64,000 bases of DNA from Cellulomonas alba (GCF_030362835.1 NZ_JAUCGQ010000001.1:1343461-1407460); one strand, 5' to 3'; shown: positions 41,977 to 50,399, numbered from the stretch's first letter. The notes: generated by a model from the sequence alone, not told the origin. Program-made: numbers and translations.

Positions 41977-42965
41977 ATGGTGGGAGCCGGTCGGCGGCGG
42001 CGCGGCGCGGCGACGACCCTGGCGGCTGCGGTCGCGCTGAGCGCCGCGACGGTGGTGGCGCCGCCCGCGACGGCGGACGACCCGGCCTGGACGATCATCG
42101 CCGGCACGTTCCTCGACGACTCCGGCGCGCCGACTGGCTTCGTCCGGGACGACACGGGCGGGCTTGTGCCGAGTGCGTGGGTCGGCGCCTCGGAGGTGTC
42201 GTGCACGACGGGTGAGCCGGACCCACTGGGCCATTTCGCGTTCACCGACGTCGGGAGCGACGGGCGGTTCGTGCTCCGCGTCGTCCCCGGCGGCTGTTAC
42301 GACGTGTCCGGTAGCTGGCGCTCGGTCGGGCAAGACCCGCTCCCCCTGCGACGCGTTCCGGCGGGTACCACCGCGCTCGAGCTGCGGGCTCGGGCGTGGA
42401 GCTGGTCGGAGGTGCTCGACTCGCAGGTCGCGTACCAGGGCCGGCTCGGACTGCAGGTCCAGAGCGGTCCGCTCTCGGGCGACACGCTGCCGGTGGTCGG
42501 CGGGGGCTCCGGGTGACCGTCGCCGGCTGGTCGGCCACCGCGACCGTGGACAGCACGGGCCGGGCGTGGGTCCGGCTGCCGGCATCGATCCGTCCGGGCG
42601 CCCACGCCGTCACGATGGCCTACTCGGGCACCGCGATCACGCTTCCGTCGACCACGACGCAGTCGATCGGGGTCCGCCGCGTCGCCCCGACGGTGCGGAC
42701 CACCGCGTCGGGTGTCGCGTACCGCGGCTACGCCACCGTGCATGTGTCCGTCTCCGCGAAGCTCCCGGCGAGCGGGCGGGTCGCCCTCTACGCGGGGTAC
42801 TACAAGGTCGGCTCGGCGACGCTGCGGAAGTCCCACGGGCACTGGGTGGCGACGATCCACACGCGGCGCATCCTGAGCACCGGGACGCTCGCACTGCGCT
42901 ACGGCGGCAACCACGACGTCGCTCCGGTGCTGCACAAGGTCGGCACGGTGAAGCGCACGCGCTGA
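41977..42965 (+). pseudogene. secreted Ig-like repeat protein split by a one-base frameshift
   Basis: Two plus-strand frames together encode one protein. The first, 41977-42516 (179 aa), has a signal peptide (about 1-34, ending PPATADD) and a carboxypeptidase-regulatory-like beta domain (GHFAFTDVGSDGRFVLRVVPGGCYDV). It stops soon after VVGGG. The second, about 42504-42965, continues in the -1 frame with Ig-like repeats (VTVAGWSATATVDSTGRAW, VRTTASGVAYRGYATVHVS). The switch lies in a G5 run at 42502-42506; one more G would join them as LPVVGGG-LRVTVAGW. This is either a real mutation, a sequencing error in a homopolymer, or a programmed -1 shift. No start with a ribosome binding site supports separate translation of the second part. 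Confidence 0.72.
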
Positions 42966-42996
42966 TCGTGTCCGACGGGGCTGCCAAGGTGGGCGT

Positions 42997-43611
42997 GTGA
43001 AGGCCGACCTGAAGAAGGAGGTCCCGACCTACACCGCGCCGCGCGGCCGGTTCGAGGTCGTGACAGTGGCGCCCGCGCAGTTCCTGATGGTCGACGGGCA
43101 CGGCGACCCGAACACGTCGTCCGCGTACGCCGATGCGCTCGCGGCGCTCTACCCGCTCGCGTACGCGCTGAAGTTCCTCAGCAAGACCGAGCTCGGCCGC
43201 GACTACGTCGTCATGCCGCTCGAGGGGCTGTGGTGGTCCGAGCAGATGGACGCGTTCGCCCGCGCCCGCGACAAGTCGCGGTGGGACTGGACGCTGCTGA
43301 ACCTCGTCCCCGGCTGGCTCACCGCCGGCCACGTCGATCTCGCACGGGCGGACGTCGCGCGCAAGCGCGGTCCGGCGTCGCTCCCACCCGTGCGGTTCGA
43401 GCGGTACGACGAGGGGCTGAGCGTGCAGACGCTCCACGTCGGCTCGTACGACGACGAGGCACCTGTGCTCGCGGCGATGCACGCCTGGATCGCCGACCAG
43501 GGCATGCGCCTGCTGGGCAAGCACCACGAGATCTACCTGAGCAACCCGCGCCGCGTCGCCCCCGAGCGGCTCCGGACGATCCTCCGACAGCCGGTGATGC
43601 GGGCCGACTGA
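42997..43611 (+). CDS. GyrI-like/AraC effector-binding domain protein
   Basis: The product has 204 residues with the GyrI-like (SOUL-type) fold seen in stand-alone effector-binding proteins. Conserved parts are EVVTVAPAQFLMVDGHGDPN, AYADALAALYPLAYALKF, YVVMPLEGLWWSE and VQTLHVGSYDDEAPVLAAMHAWI. Members bind small molecules or hydrolyse cyclopropanoid compounds. It has no DNA-binding domain. The GTG at 42997 starts the domain. It lies just before the ArsR/VOC operon, which has its own promoter. Confidence 0.85.
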   Translation: MKADLKKEVPTYTAPRGRFEVVTVAPAQFLMVDGHGDPNTSSAYADALAALYPLAYALKFLSKTELGRDYVVMPLEGLWWSEQMDAFARARDKSRWDWTLLNLVPGWLTAGHVDLARADVARKRGPASLPPVRFERYDEGLSVQTLHVGSYDDEAPVLAAMHAWIADQGMRLLGKHHEIYLSNPRRVAPERLRTILRQPVMRAD

Positions 43612-43624
43612 CCCGCGCCAGGGC

Positions 43625-43654
43625 TTGATAGGCAAGTTCGCACTTGCCTATCAT
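43625..43654 (+). promoter_or_regulatory. self-operator and leaderless promoter of the ArsR/VOC operon
   Basis: TTGATA (43625-43630) and TATCAT (43649-43654), 18 bases apart, make a good sigma-70 pair. They are embedded in a perfect inverted repeat: TGATAGGCAAG (43626-43636), spacer TTCGCA, CTTGCCTATCA (43643-43653). The GTG of the ArsR gene is at 43661, seven bases after the -10, so transcription should start at or beside the start codon and the mRNA should be leaderless. A dimeric repressor on the repeat would cover both promoter boxes. Confidence 0.8.
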
Positions 43655-43660
43655 CGAGCC

Positions 43661-43945
43661 GTGACCGACGTCTTCCACGCCCTGGACGACGCGACCCGAC
43701 GCCTGGTGCTCGACGAGCTCGCCGCCCGGGACGGCCAGACGCTGTTCGAGCTCTGCACCACGCTCACCATGCGCCACGGGGTCGGCTCGTCCCGCCAGGC
43801 GATCTCCCAGCACCTCGCCGTGCTGGAGGAGGCCGGCCTCGTCCACACCGAGCGGCGCGGCCGCACCAAGCTCCACCACTTCGACCCGACACCGCTGGCG
43901 GCCATCGCGGAGCGTTGGCCCACGACCGGAGAGGCGCACCCATGA
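43661..43945 (+). CDS. ArsR-family transcriptional repressor
   Basis: The product has 94 residues and a winged helix: VFHALDDATRRLVLDELAARDG at the N-terminus, the recognition helix region SSRQAISQHLAVLEEAGLVH, and the wing TERRGRTKLHHFD. It is of the metal-independent SdpR-type. It probably controls its own operon through the perfect palindrome overlapping the promoter. The ATGA overlap with the VOC gene suggests that its product or substrate is the signal. The GTG at 43661 lies seven bases after the -10. Confidence 0.9.
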   Translation: MTDVFHALDDATRRLVLDELAARDGQTLFELCTTLTMRHGVGSSRQAISQHLAVLEEAGLVHTERRGRTKLHHFDPTPLAAIAERWPTTGEAHP

Positions 43946-44547
43946 GGATCGAGCTGACGAGCATCTACGTCGACGACCAGCGCGCCGCCCTGGCGTTCTA
44001 CACCGACGTCCTGGGCTTCACGAAGCACCACGACATCCCGCTGGGCGACGACTTCTGGCTGACGGTCGTCTCGCGCGACGCGCCCGACGGGCCGGAGCTC
44101 CTGCTGGAGCCCGCCGGGCACCCCGCGGTCACGCCGTACCGGGACGCGCTCGTGGCGGACGGCATCCCGCTGGCCCAGTTCGCGGTCGACGACGTCGACG
44201 CCGAGTACGAGCGGCTCACCGCGCTCGGCGTGACGTTCACGCAGCCGCCGACGGACATCGGGCCGGCGGTGGTGGCGGTGCTCGACGACACGTGCGGGAA
44301 CCTCGTCCAGCTGATCGCGACGAAGGCCGCGGACCCCGCCCGACCGGGAGAGACAGGGGAAAACCCCTGGTTCGCCGGGCATCTCGTGGCGGGACACTCT
44401 CCTCGTCGGCGAGGTCGGACCTCCGGCGGCCCACCTGCTCGCGCCGCGAGACGGGGGAGGTCGCCATGGAAGCAGCAACGAGCCGTCGACCCCGGTCGAC
44501 GGCCGCAGGCGTGCGGGCACGGACGGCGGCGTCGGCGGTCGGTCTGA
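43942..44547 (+). CDS. VOC/glyoxalase-like protein with an extended tail
   Basis: The product has 201 residues. The VOC domain occupies residues 1-125 (MRIELTSIYVDDQRAALAFYTDVLGF, LLLEPAGHPAV, PAVVAVLDDTCGNLVQLI), the normal length for such proteins. The remaining 75 residues are Arg/Pro/Gly-rich, with no hydrophobic core. They run over an inverted repeat and 82 bases into the lipoprotein gene, so the original stop has probably been lost. The start overlaps the ArsR stop (ATGA), indicating an ArsR/VOC operon for resistance or detoxification. The VOC fold is certain; the substrate is not. Confidence 0.82.
   Translation: MRIELTSIYVDDQRAALAFYTDVLGFTKHHDIPLGDDFWLTVVSRDAPDGPELLLEPAGHPAVTPYRDALVADGIPLAQFAVDDVDAEYERLTALGVTFTQPPTDIGPAVVAVLDDTCGNLVQLIATKAADPARPGETGENPWFAGHLVAGHSPRRRGRTSGGPPARAARRGRSPWKQQRAVDPGRRPQACGHGRRRRRSV
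44354..44369 (+). promoter_or_regulatory. inverted repeat within the VOC tail, upstream of the lipoprotein
   Basis: CAGGGG (44354-44359), AAAA, CCCCTG (44364-44369) is a perfect repeat in the anomalous VOC tail, about 97 bases before the lipoprotein ATG. A weaker hairpin, CCTCG/CGAGG (44401-44414), follows. The region looks like an intergenic regulatory segment now covered by the VOC frame: a terminator of the ArsR/VOC unit or an operator of the lipoprotein. Confidence 0.42.
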
Positions 44548-45605
44548 TCGCCCTGCTGTCCGGGTGCTTCGGATCGACCGGGACGGCCGAGCCGACCCCG
44601 TCGTCGGCGGCGCACTCGGTCCACCACCTGCGCGTCGTGCACGTCGACAGCGACTACACGCTCGACCCCACGACGTCGTGGTTCGCGGACGCCTTGGCGC
44701 AGCGTTCGGGCGGCCTCTTGGAGGCAAACTTCGCGTTCGACTGCTGCGGCGACGGGCCGGACATCGAGCAGCAGGCGATCCACGACGTCGCGTCCGGCGC
44801 CGTCGACCTCGGGTGGGTCGGCGTCCGAGCGCTCCACAAGGCGGGCACGAGCGCGTTCGACCCGTTGATCGCGCCCATGGTCATCGGGTCGTACCAGGGC
44901 ATGAAAGACGCCCTCGCGGACGAGGACGTCACGCGAGGGATGCTGGCGTCGTTGGAGCCGGTCGGCGTGACGGGCCTGGGCGTGGTACCTGGTTCGATCC
45001 GCTTCCCGCTCTCGACAGGCGTGACGCTCACCGATCCCGCCAGATGGGCGGGCCTGCCGTTCTACAGCTTCGAGTCGGTCGTCGGCACCCAGTCGCTGGC
45101 CGCTCTCGGGGTGACGGCGCAGAACCTGGGCTTCGGGGACCGTGACGAGGCGTTCGAGGCCGGGAGGCTCAAGGCCCAGGACAACTCACTGCTGTACCAG
45201 TCGACGCACACCGAGCAGGTCCAGCAGGCCGTGGTCAACGTTCCGCTGTGGGCCCGCATCTCGGTCGTCATCGCCTCGCCGCAGCTCGCGCTGTCGGACG
45301 AGGAAAAGGCGTGGATCGCGGGTGCGGTCGCGGACACCGTGGCGCGTACGCCGGAGCTCGCCGACCTCGACCGCGACGCGGTGGAGATGGGCTGCCGTGC
45401 GTCCAGCGTGTTCGTCACCTCGACGGCGGCGCAGCTCGCGGAGTTCAGGCAACGGTTCGCGCCGGTCGTGGACGCCATCGGTCGGGAGACCGGCAACGAG
45501 CAGGCGCTGGAGCGCGTCCGGTCGGCAGCGGGGCAGGGCGCCGTCGAGGACGGCTCGTTGGGGTGCGCCGGCACGGGGACGCCGTCGTCCACGCACGGCG
45601 GCTGA
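44466..45605 (+). CDS. DctP-like substrate-binding lipoprotein (orphan TRAP-type)
   Basis: The product has 379 residues. A lipoprotein signal ends LIALLSGC (Cys about 34). A periplasmic-binding domain of the TRAP DctP type follows: HVDSDYTLDPTTSWFADAL, LEANFAFDC, IHDVASGAVDLGWVGVRAL, PLIAPMVIGSYQGMKDAL, LPFYSFESVVGTQSLAALG and a C-terminal helical region. No TRAP membrane subunits (DctQ, DctM) are nearby. It may act as a receptor for another component, such as the adjacent convergent two-component system. The ATG has a GGGGGAGG ribosome binding site. Confidence 0.8.
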   Translation: MEAATSRRPRSTAAGVRARTAASAVGLIALLSGCFGSTGTAEPTPSSAAHSVHHLRVVHVDSDYTLDPTTSWFADALAQRSGGLLEANFAFDCCGDGPDIEQQAIHDVASGAVDLGWVGVRALHKAGTSAFDPLIAPMVIGSYQGMKDALADEDVTRGMLASLEPVGVTGLGVVPGSIRFPLSTGVTLTDPARWAGLPFYSFESVVGTQSLAALGVTAQNLGFGDRDEAFEAGRLKAQDNSLLYQSTHTEQVQQAVVNVPLWARISVVIASPQLALSDEEKAWIAGAVADTVARTPELADLDRDAVEMGCRASSVFVTSTAAQLAEFRQRFAPVVDAIGRETGNEQALERVRSAAGQGAVEDGSLGCAGTGTPSSTHGG

Positions 45606-45614
45606 CGGACCAGG

Positions 45615-46277
45615 TCAGCCGCGGCCGAACCCGGCATCACGCGCCTTGATGATCGCCTCCGCCCGGCCGGCCGCGTGCAGCTTGGCGTAGATCCCGGAGA
45701 CGACGTTGCGGACCGTCTTGTTCGACAGGTAGAGCTCGCGCGCGATCGCGTCGTTGGACCGGCCGAGGGCGAGCAGCTCGAGCACCTGCTGCTCGCGGGC
45801 GCTCAGGCCCGGGAGAGTCGGGGCGGACCGGTCGGGGCCGTCGGTGGACGCGCCGGCGAACAGTGCGGCCACCCGGCCCGCCAGGCTCGCGCCGAAAACC
45901 ATCCCGCCCGTGTGCGCGGCCCGCACGGCCGTGCGCACCTCGTCCGCGCCGGAGCCCTTGAGCAGGTACCCCGACGCACCGGCGCGGATGGCCGAGAGGA
46001 CCGTCTCGTCCTCCTCGTTCATGGTGAGCATGACGACGTGGACGTCCGGGTGCTGCGCGACGAGCTGCCGGGTGGCCTCGATGCCGTCGAGCCTCGGCAT
46101 CTGGATGTCCATCACCACGACGTCCGGGGCCGAGTCGGCAACGACCCGCAGCGCCTCGACGCCGTCGCTCGCTGTGCCGACGACGTCCATCCCGTCGAGC
46201 GCCCCGAGCAGCGCGACGAGCCCGTCGCGCACGATCTGGTGGTCGTCGACCACGACGACGCGGATTGGTGCGCTCAC
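45615..46277 (-). CDS. NarL/LuxR-family response regulator
   Basis: The product has 220 residues: a receiver domain (VVVVDDHQIVRDG, phospho-acceptor in VVVMDIQMPRLDG, lysine in GYLLKG) and a C-terminal LuxR helix-turn-helix (LSAREQQVLELLALGRSNDAIARELYLSNKTVRNVV). The GTG at 46277 overlaps the stop of the sensor kinase gene (GTGA), so the two are a pair. Targets are unknown; the convergent lipoprotein is a candidate. Confidence 0.92.
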   Translation of the reverse strand: MSAPIRVVVVDDHQIVRDGLVALLGALDGMDVVGTASDGVEALRVVADSAPDVVVMDIQMPRLDGIEATRQLVAQHPDVHVVMLTMNEEDETVLSAIRAGASGYLLKGSGADEVRTAVRAAHTGGMVFGASLAGRVAALFAGASTDGPDRSAPTLPGLSAREQQVLELLALGRSNDAIARELYLSNKTVRNVVSGIYAKLHAAGRAEAIIKARDAGFGRG

Positions 46278-48334
46278 CGCAGTACCTCCTCGGCGACGGC
46301 GGACCGCAGGGGAAGCCAAGCGCGGACGTGGGTGCCGCCGCCTGGCGGGCACGTGATCTCGGTGCGACCGCCGAGCTCCTCGGCGCGCTCGCGCACCGAC
46401 AGCAGACCGACGCCGACCTGCCGGTCCGGGTCGATCCCTCGGCCGTCGTCCGCTACCTCCACCACGAGCCCGCCGTCCTCCGTGCCGAGCCGGACCACGC
46501 ACCGGCGGGCCGCAGCGTGGCGGGTCGCGTTCGTCAGCGCCTCCGCGGCGATGCGGTAGGCGGCGACCTCGACCGCGGCCGGCAGCGCGGGCAGCCCGTC
46601 GGCATGCAGCTCGGCCGTGTACGGCTGCTGCTCCGTGAGCTGGGCGAGCGCGCCGACCAGCCCGCGATCGTCGAGCACCGGCGGTCGCAGGTCGTGCGCG
46701 AGCCGGCGCACGTCGGCGACGACGTCGCGGACGTCGGACGTCGCCGCCTCGAGCTGGAGCCGTGCTGCGGCCGGATCGCGCTCGGCGAGCAGCCGCGCCG
46801 ACTCGAGCCGGAACGCCACGCCCGCCAGCGCGGGCCCGAGCCCGTCGTGCAGGTCGCGGCGGATCCGGCGGCGCTCCTCCTCGCGGGCCAGCACCATCCG
46901 TTCGCGGCCGAGCTGCAGCTCGTCGGCCATGCGGCTGGCCCGCGCCGCGGTCGCTGCCTGCCGGACGAGGTCGCCGAGCAGCTCCTCGTCACGCCGGGAG
47001 AGCCGGCTGCGCAGCCCGCGGGCCGGCAGCACGAGCCGACCGATGGGCGCATCCCGGTAGGTGATCGGGAGGGTCCGCGTCTGCGCCGGGCGCGAGCCGT
47101 ACCCGGCGACGAGCCGCTCGCCCGCCGGCCGGTCGACCTCGACGCTGACGAAGGAGATGCCGAAGACGTCCGCGACGGACCGCGTCACGGCGGCGAGCTG
47201 GTCCGCGGCGTCGTCGGTGGTCTCGAGGGTCGACGCCAGGCCCGCGATCGCGCCGTACGGGTCGGCCCGACGCCCGAGCATCACGCGGCGGACCAGCCGG
47301 CCGAGCTGGAGGCGCAGCGGCCCATACAGGAGCGCGGTGAGCACGAGCACGACGAGCACCACCTGCCGCTGATCGAGCGCGTCCCCGAGCAGCCCGGTCA
47401 GCCCCGCGAGCACCGCGAGGTCGGCCACGACGATGACGAGCGAGAGCGCGCCGTACACGGCCGTGCGCGCCAGGAGGTCGTCCACCGGCACGAGACCCGG
47501 CCGGACGATGCCGACCGTCATCGCGGTCGCCGGTACGAGCACGACGACCAGCAGCATCGCGCTCTGCACCGCTGCGAGGTCCGACACGAGGGTCAGCGGC
47601 AGCAGGACCGCCATCACCAGCACCGACCACGCGAGCCACCGCAGCCGGTCGCGCTCGACGCCGCTGCTCCGCCGGTACCGCACGACCACCGAGGCCATGG
47701 CGACGAGGAAGCCGGCGGCCTGCACGGCGAGGCCGACGGGCGCGACGCGCGCCGCGGCCGTGGCGTCGATCGGCAGCGTCCACGCGTCGAGGTGGACGTC
47801 GTCGGGCAGCGGCACCGCGGCGGCTCCGGCCCCCATCGGGCTGACGAGCACGCCGACGCCGGCGGCCAGCATCGCCCCGAGCGCGACGCGGCACGCGCGG
47901 CCCCACCCACCGGGGAGGAACCGTCCCGTCGGGAAGATCATGAGGAGCACCGCGACCGCAGCGGGCAGGAACGCGCCCGCCCGGTTGAGCACCCACAGGG
48001 CGGCGTCCGCACCCAGAAGCGCGTCGTCCGGCCGTACCGAGAACCCGACGTAGGACTGACTCAGCGCGTCGAGCGACCAGAAGAGACCGAGCGCGGCCAG
48101 CGCGCCACCGGTCCGCTGCCGGGGGTCGTGGCGGAGCACGACCACTGCCAGCACCGTGAGCGCCACGCCGAGCGCCGCGTACGGCCAACCGGGGCCGCCG
48201 GCCAGGCTCTGACCGGGACCGCCTGCCAGCGCCTGGAGGTCCAGCGCGGCCGAGGCCGCGAGCGCGACGACGGCGGCGGCCGCCATGACGACGCCGGCCG
48301 TCCGCGCCAGGCGTCGCGCGTGCTCGCTCGTCAC
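46274..48334 (-). CDS. membrane sensor histidine kinase (HisKA_3 type)
   Basis: The product has 686 residues with about ten membrane helices in the first 350, then a GAF-like domain (DDAADQLAAVTRSVADVFG). Next is a HisKA_3 dimerisation domain with REEERRRIRRDLHDGLGPAL (phospho-acceptor histidine), and a HATPase domain ending VADDGRGIDPDRQVGVGLLSVRERAEELGG. It belongs to the NarX-like kinases. A GTG at 48334 is used; a GTG two codons upstream is equally possible. It forms a pair with the downstream LuxR-type regulator. Confidence 0.9.
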   Translation of the reverse strand: MTSEHARRLARTAGVVMAAAAVVALAASAALDLQALAGGPGQSLAGGPGWPYAALGVALTVLAVVVLRHDPRQRTGGALAALGLFWSLDALSQSYVGFSVRPDDALLGADAALWVLNRAGAFLPAAVAVLLMIFPTGRFLPGGWGRACRVALGAMLAAGVGVLVSPMGAGAAAVPLPDDVHLDAWTLPIDATAAARVAPVGLAVQAAGFLVAMASVVVRYRRSSGVERDRLRWLAWSVLVMAVLLPLTLVSDLAAVQSAMLLVVVLVPATAMTVGIVRPGLVPVDDLLARTAVYGALSLVIVVADLAVLAGLTGLLGDALDQRQVVLVVLVLTALLYGPLRLQLGRLVRRVMLGRRADPYGAIAGLASTLETTDDAADQLAAVTRSVADVFGISFVSVEVDRPAGERLVAGYGSRPAQTRTLPITYRDAPIGRLVLPARGLRSRLSRRDEELLGDLVRQAATAARASRMADELQLGRERMVLAREEERRRIRRDLHDGLGPALAGVAFRLESARLLAERDPAAARLQLEAATSDVRDVVADVRRLAHDLRPPVLDDRGLVGALAQLTEQQPYTAELHADGLPALPAAVEVAAYRIAAEALTNATRHAAARRCVVRLGTEDGGLVVEVADDGRGIDPDRQVGVGLLSVRERAEELGGRTEITCPPGGGTHVRAWLPLRSAVAEEVLR

Positions 48335-48342
48335 GCGCACAT

Positions 48343-48385
48343 TGTGGTGCCGATCCGCCGCGAGTCGGGACGGACCGGCACCACA
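48343..48385 (-). promoter_or_regulatory. 10-base inverted repeat between membrane protein and sensor kinase
   Basis: TGTGGTGCCG (48343-48352) and CGGCACCACA (48376-48385) match perfectly across a 23-base spacer. The repeat sits between the stop of the upstream membrane protein and the GTG of the kinase, 9 bases from it. It may be a terminator for the first gene or a regulatory site for the kinase. Confidence 0.5.
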
Positions 48386-48402
48386 CGCGCCGGGTGAGAT
48401 CG

Positions 48403-49119
48403 TCACCGCTGCGCGAGCGCGCGGTACCGGCGGTCGCCGAACGTGAGCCCGAGGCCGGTGACGACGAGCCAGACCGCACCGGTGACGCCCGCCATGTACT
48501 CCATCGGCGAGATTCCCAGCACGAGCGTCAGTCCGCCGAGCACGAGGCCGACGAGGCCGAGCCACCGGGCCACCACGCCGCGGCGCGAGGCGGCGAACAG
48601 GCCGACGCCCGCCAGGCCCGCGAGCGTCCACAGCCACGGCACCGTGCCGATCCAGTGGTTGTACATCGCGGCGCTCGCGTCGTCGACGACGTCGCCCTGC
48701 AGCAGCGGCACCATGAACTCGGTGTCGAGCGCGCTCCCGAGGATCGAGACGACGGCCGTGCCGACGAGCCCGGCCGCGGCGACGAGCGGCACGAGGCTGT
48801 CCGTCATCGCCGCGCGCAGCCGGCGGTGCAGACCCGCGGCGAACACGATCATGGGCAGCGCGCCGATCACGGTGACGCTGTGGAACGCGAGCATCACGGG
48901 CGCCTTGTCGACGAGCGCCGCGGCGACGCCGTCGGTGCTGCCGCCGTGCTCGGGGCGGTACACGACGTCGACGGCGGACGACAGCGCGATGGTCGCGATA
49001 CCGGCGAGGCCGGACGCCGCACCGGCGGCCGCCCACACGCGGGGCGCCCGGCGGGGCGGGGGTGCGGTCTCGTCGTGGACGTCGGAACGCGCGGGGTTGG
49101 TGGTGGTGATGCTGGTCAT
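48403..49119 (-). CDS. membrane protein of unknown function
   Basis: The product has 238 residues with six predicted membrane helices after a hydrophilic N-terminus. A DTEFMVPLLQGDVVDDASAAMYNHWIG extracytoplasmic loop sits between helices 3 and 4. The C-terminus is basic (GDRRYRALAQR). No family recognised; the topology fits DUF4386-like or other small actinobacterial membrane proteins. The ATG at 49119 is preferred. It is divergent from the SPFH gene. Confidence 0.78.
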   Translation of the reverse strand: MTSITTTNPARSDVHDETAPPPRRAPRVWAAAGAASGLAGIATIALSSAVDVVYRPEHGGSTDGVAAALVDKAPVMLAFHSVTVIGALPMIVFAAGLHRRLRAAMTDSLVPLVAAAGLVGTAVVSILGSALDTEFMVPLLQGDVVDDASAAMYNHWIGTVPWLWTLAGLAGVGLFAASRRGVVARWLGLVGLVLGGLTLVLGISPMEYMAGVTGAVWLVVTGLGLTFGDRRYRALAQR

Positions 49120-49172
49120 CGTGGGTGTCCTCTCAGGGCTGTCCGGTTCGACGACCTGACGGTGCCGGGCCG

Positions 49173-49196
49173 GTTGTCCCGGCCGACAGGGACAAC
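49173..49196. promoter_or_regulatory. operator-like inverted repeat in a divergent gap
   Basis: GTTGTCCC (49173-49180) and GGGACAAC (49189-49196) match perfectly across an 8-base spacer (24 bases in all). The repeat is 54 bases from the membrane protein start and about 158 bases from the SPFH start. Its size suits a TetR- or MarR-type dimer. No regulator is adjacent. The rest of 49120-49353 shows no gene. Confidence 0.45.
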
Positions 49197-49353
49197 GCGG
49201 CAGTCGTCGTCCCGTGCCGTGTCCCGAACCACGCGGAGGGTCGGGCGCGCCACCACCGGCATCGCGGTCGCGGTGGTGCAAGATGCACGCCGTCTGACGT
49301 CTGACCTGCTCCGAGCCCCGGGCGTCCCAACGACCACCTGAGAGGGATCCGCC

Positions 49354-50316
49354 GTGGGTTCTGTCGTCCTGATCGTCCTGCTGCTCGTCGCCGGTGTCGG
49401 CGTGCTCGTCGGCGGCCGCAAGGCCACCGGCCAGAACCGGTGGTACGTCCGCGGTGCGGGGACCGCGCTGCTCGTGCTCGCGGCGAGCGTGCTCGTCGCG
49501 GCGTCGTACTACTCGCAGGACGCGGGCGAGGCGCGGGTGCTCCGCTCGTTCACGGGCCAGCTGGTCGGCCAGACGACGACGCAGGGTGCGCACTGGAAGG
49601 CGCCGTGGGTGTCGGCGATCAACTACGACATCCGCAACAACACGGTCACGTACATCGGCGACGGCAAGCAGGGCGACCACTCCGGTGGCTCGGCGACCGG
49701 CGAGCAGATCACGTTCCAGGACAAGGACGGCGTCACGGGCAACCTCGACGTCGTCGTGCGCTACTCGATCCGCGGCGAGGCGGTGCTCGAGATCTACAAG
49801 GAGTTCAAGACGCAGGAGTCGTTCGTCTCGAAGGTCGTGACGAACGACGTCCGGTCGATCGCGCGGAACATCCCGGCGGGCTACTCGACGATCGAGGTCT
49901 ACAACAACCGCGCCAAGCTCGAGGCCGACATCCAGCAGGCACTCGAGGACCGCTGGGCGGAGAACGGCCTGGTCGTCGACCGCGTCACGCTGCAGGAGAT
50001 CCGGTACAGCGACGACGTCAAGCAGCGGTTCGACGACGCCCAGGCCGCCCGCATCGCGGTCGAGAAGGCCGAGGCCGAGCAGCAGCAGGCGGCCGTCGAG
50101 GCGGCGACCAAGAAGATCGAGGCCCAGGGCACCGCCGACGCGAACGCCGTGCTCTCCAAGTCGCTGACGCCGCAGGTCCTGCAGCAGCGCTACATCGACG
50201 CGCTCACCAAGGCCTCGACGGTCTACGTGGTGCCGCAGGGGTCCACGCCGATGGTCGGCGTCGGCCCCGGCGCGCTGACGGCCCCCGCCCCCGCCACCAC
50301 CTCCGGGGCGAAGTAG
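49354..50316 (+). CDS. SPFH/band-7 domain membrane protein (prohibitin-like)
   Basis: The product has 320 residues with two N-terminal membrane helices (about 3-20 and 32-50). The SPFH domain follows (YYSQDAGEARVLRSFTGQLVG, FQDKDGVTGNLDVVVRYSI, VVTNDVRSIARNIPAGYSTIEVYN) and then a coiled coil rich in Ala, Glu and Gln (about 225-275). SPFH proteins form ring or cage assemblies at the membrane. The GTG has a GAGAGGGA ribosome binding site. It is a single gene. Confidence 0.88.
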   Translation: MGSVVLIVLLLVAGVGVLVGGRKATGQNRWYVRGAGTALLVLAASVLVAASYYSQDAGEARVLRSFTGQLVGQTTTQGAHWKAPWVSAINYDIRNNTVTYIGDGKQGDHSGGSATGEQITFQDKDGVTGNLDVVVRYSIRGEAVLEIYKEFKTQESFVSKVVTNDVRSIARNIPAGYSTIEVYNNRAKLEADIQQALEDRWAENGLVVDRVTLQEIRYSDDVKQRFDDAQAARIAVEKAEAEQQQAAVEAATKKIEAQGTADANAVLSKSLTPQVLQQRYIDALTKASTVYVVPQGSTPMVGVGPGALTAPAPATTSGAK

Positions 50317-50399
50317 CGGCTCGGACGCCGTCGCCGGCGACGTCCCGTGCGGTTCGCTGCCGCATGTCGTGATCCGAGCACCTCGACCGTCATCGAGGC

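Noticed and set aside
42396..42965. Second half of the Ig-like gene as an independent gene starting at 42396
   Set aside because: The first 35 codons overlap the upstream gene in an Arg/Gly-rich shadow frame and no ribosome binding site is seen. The frameshift explanation joins the halves exactly.
50320..50350. GTCGCCGGCGAC palindrome after the SPFH gene as a terminator
   Set aside because: Self-complementary without a loop and with weak flanking pairs; such GC palindromes are frequent by chance here.
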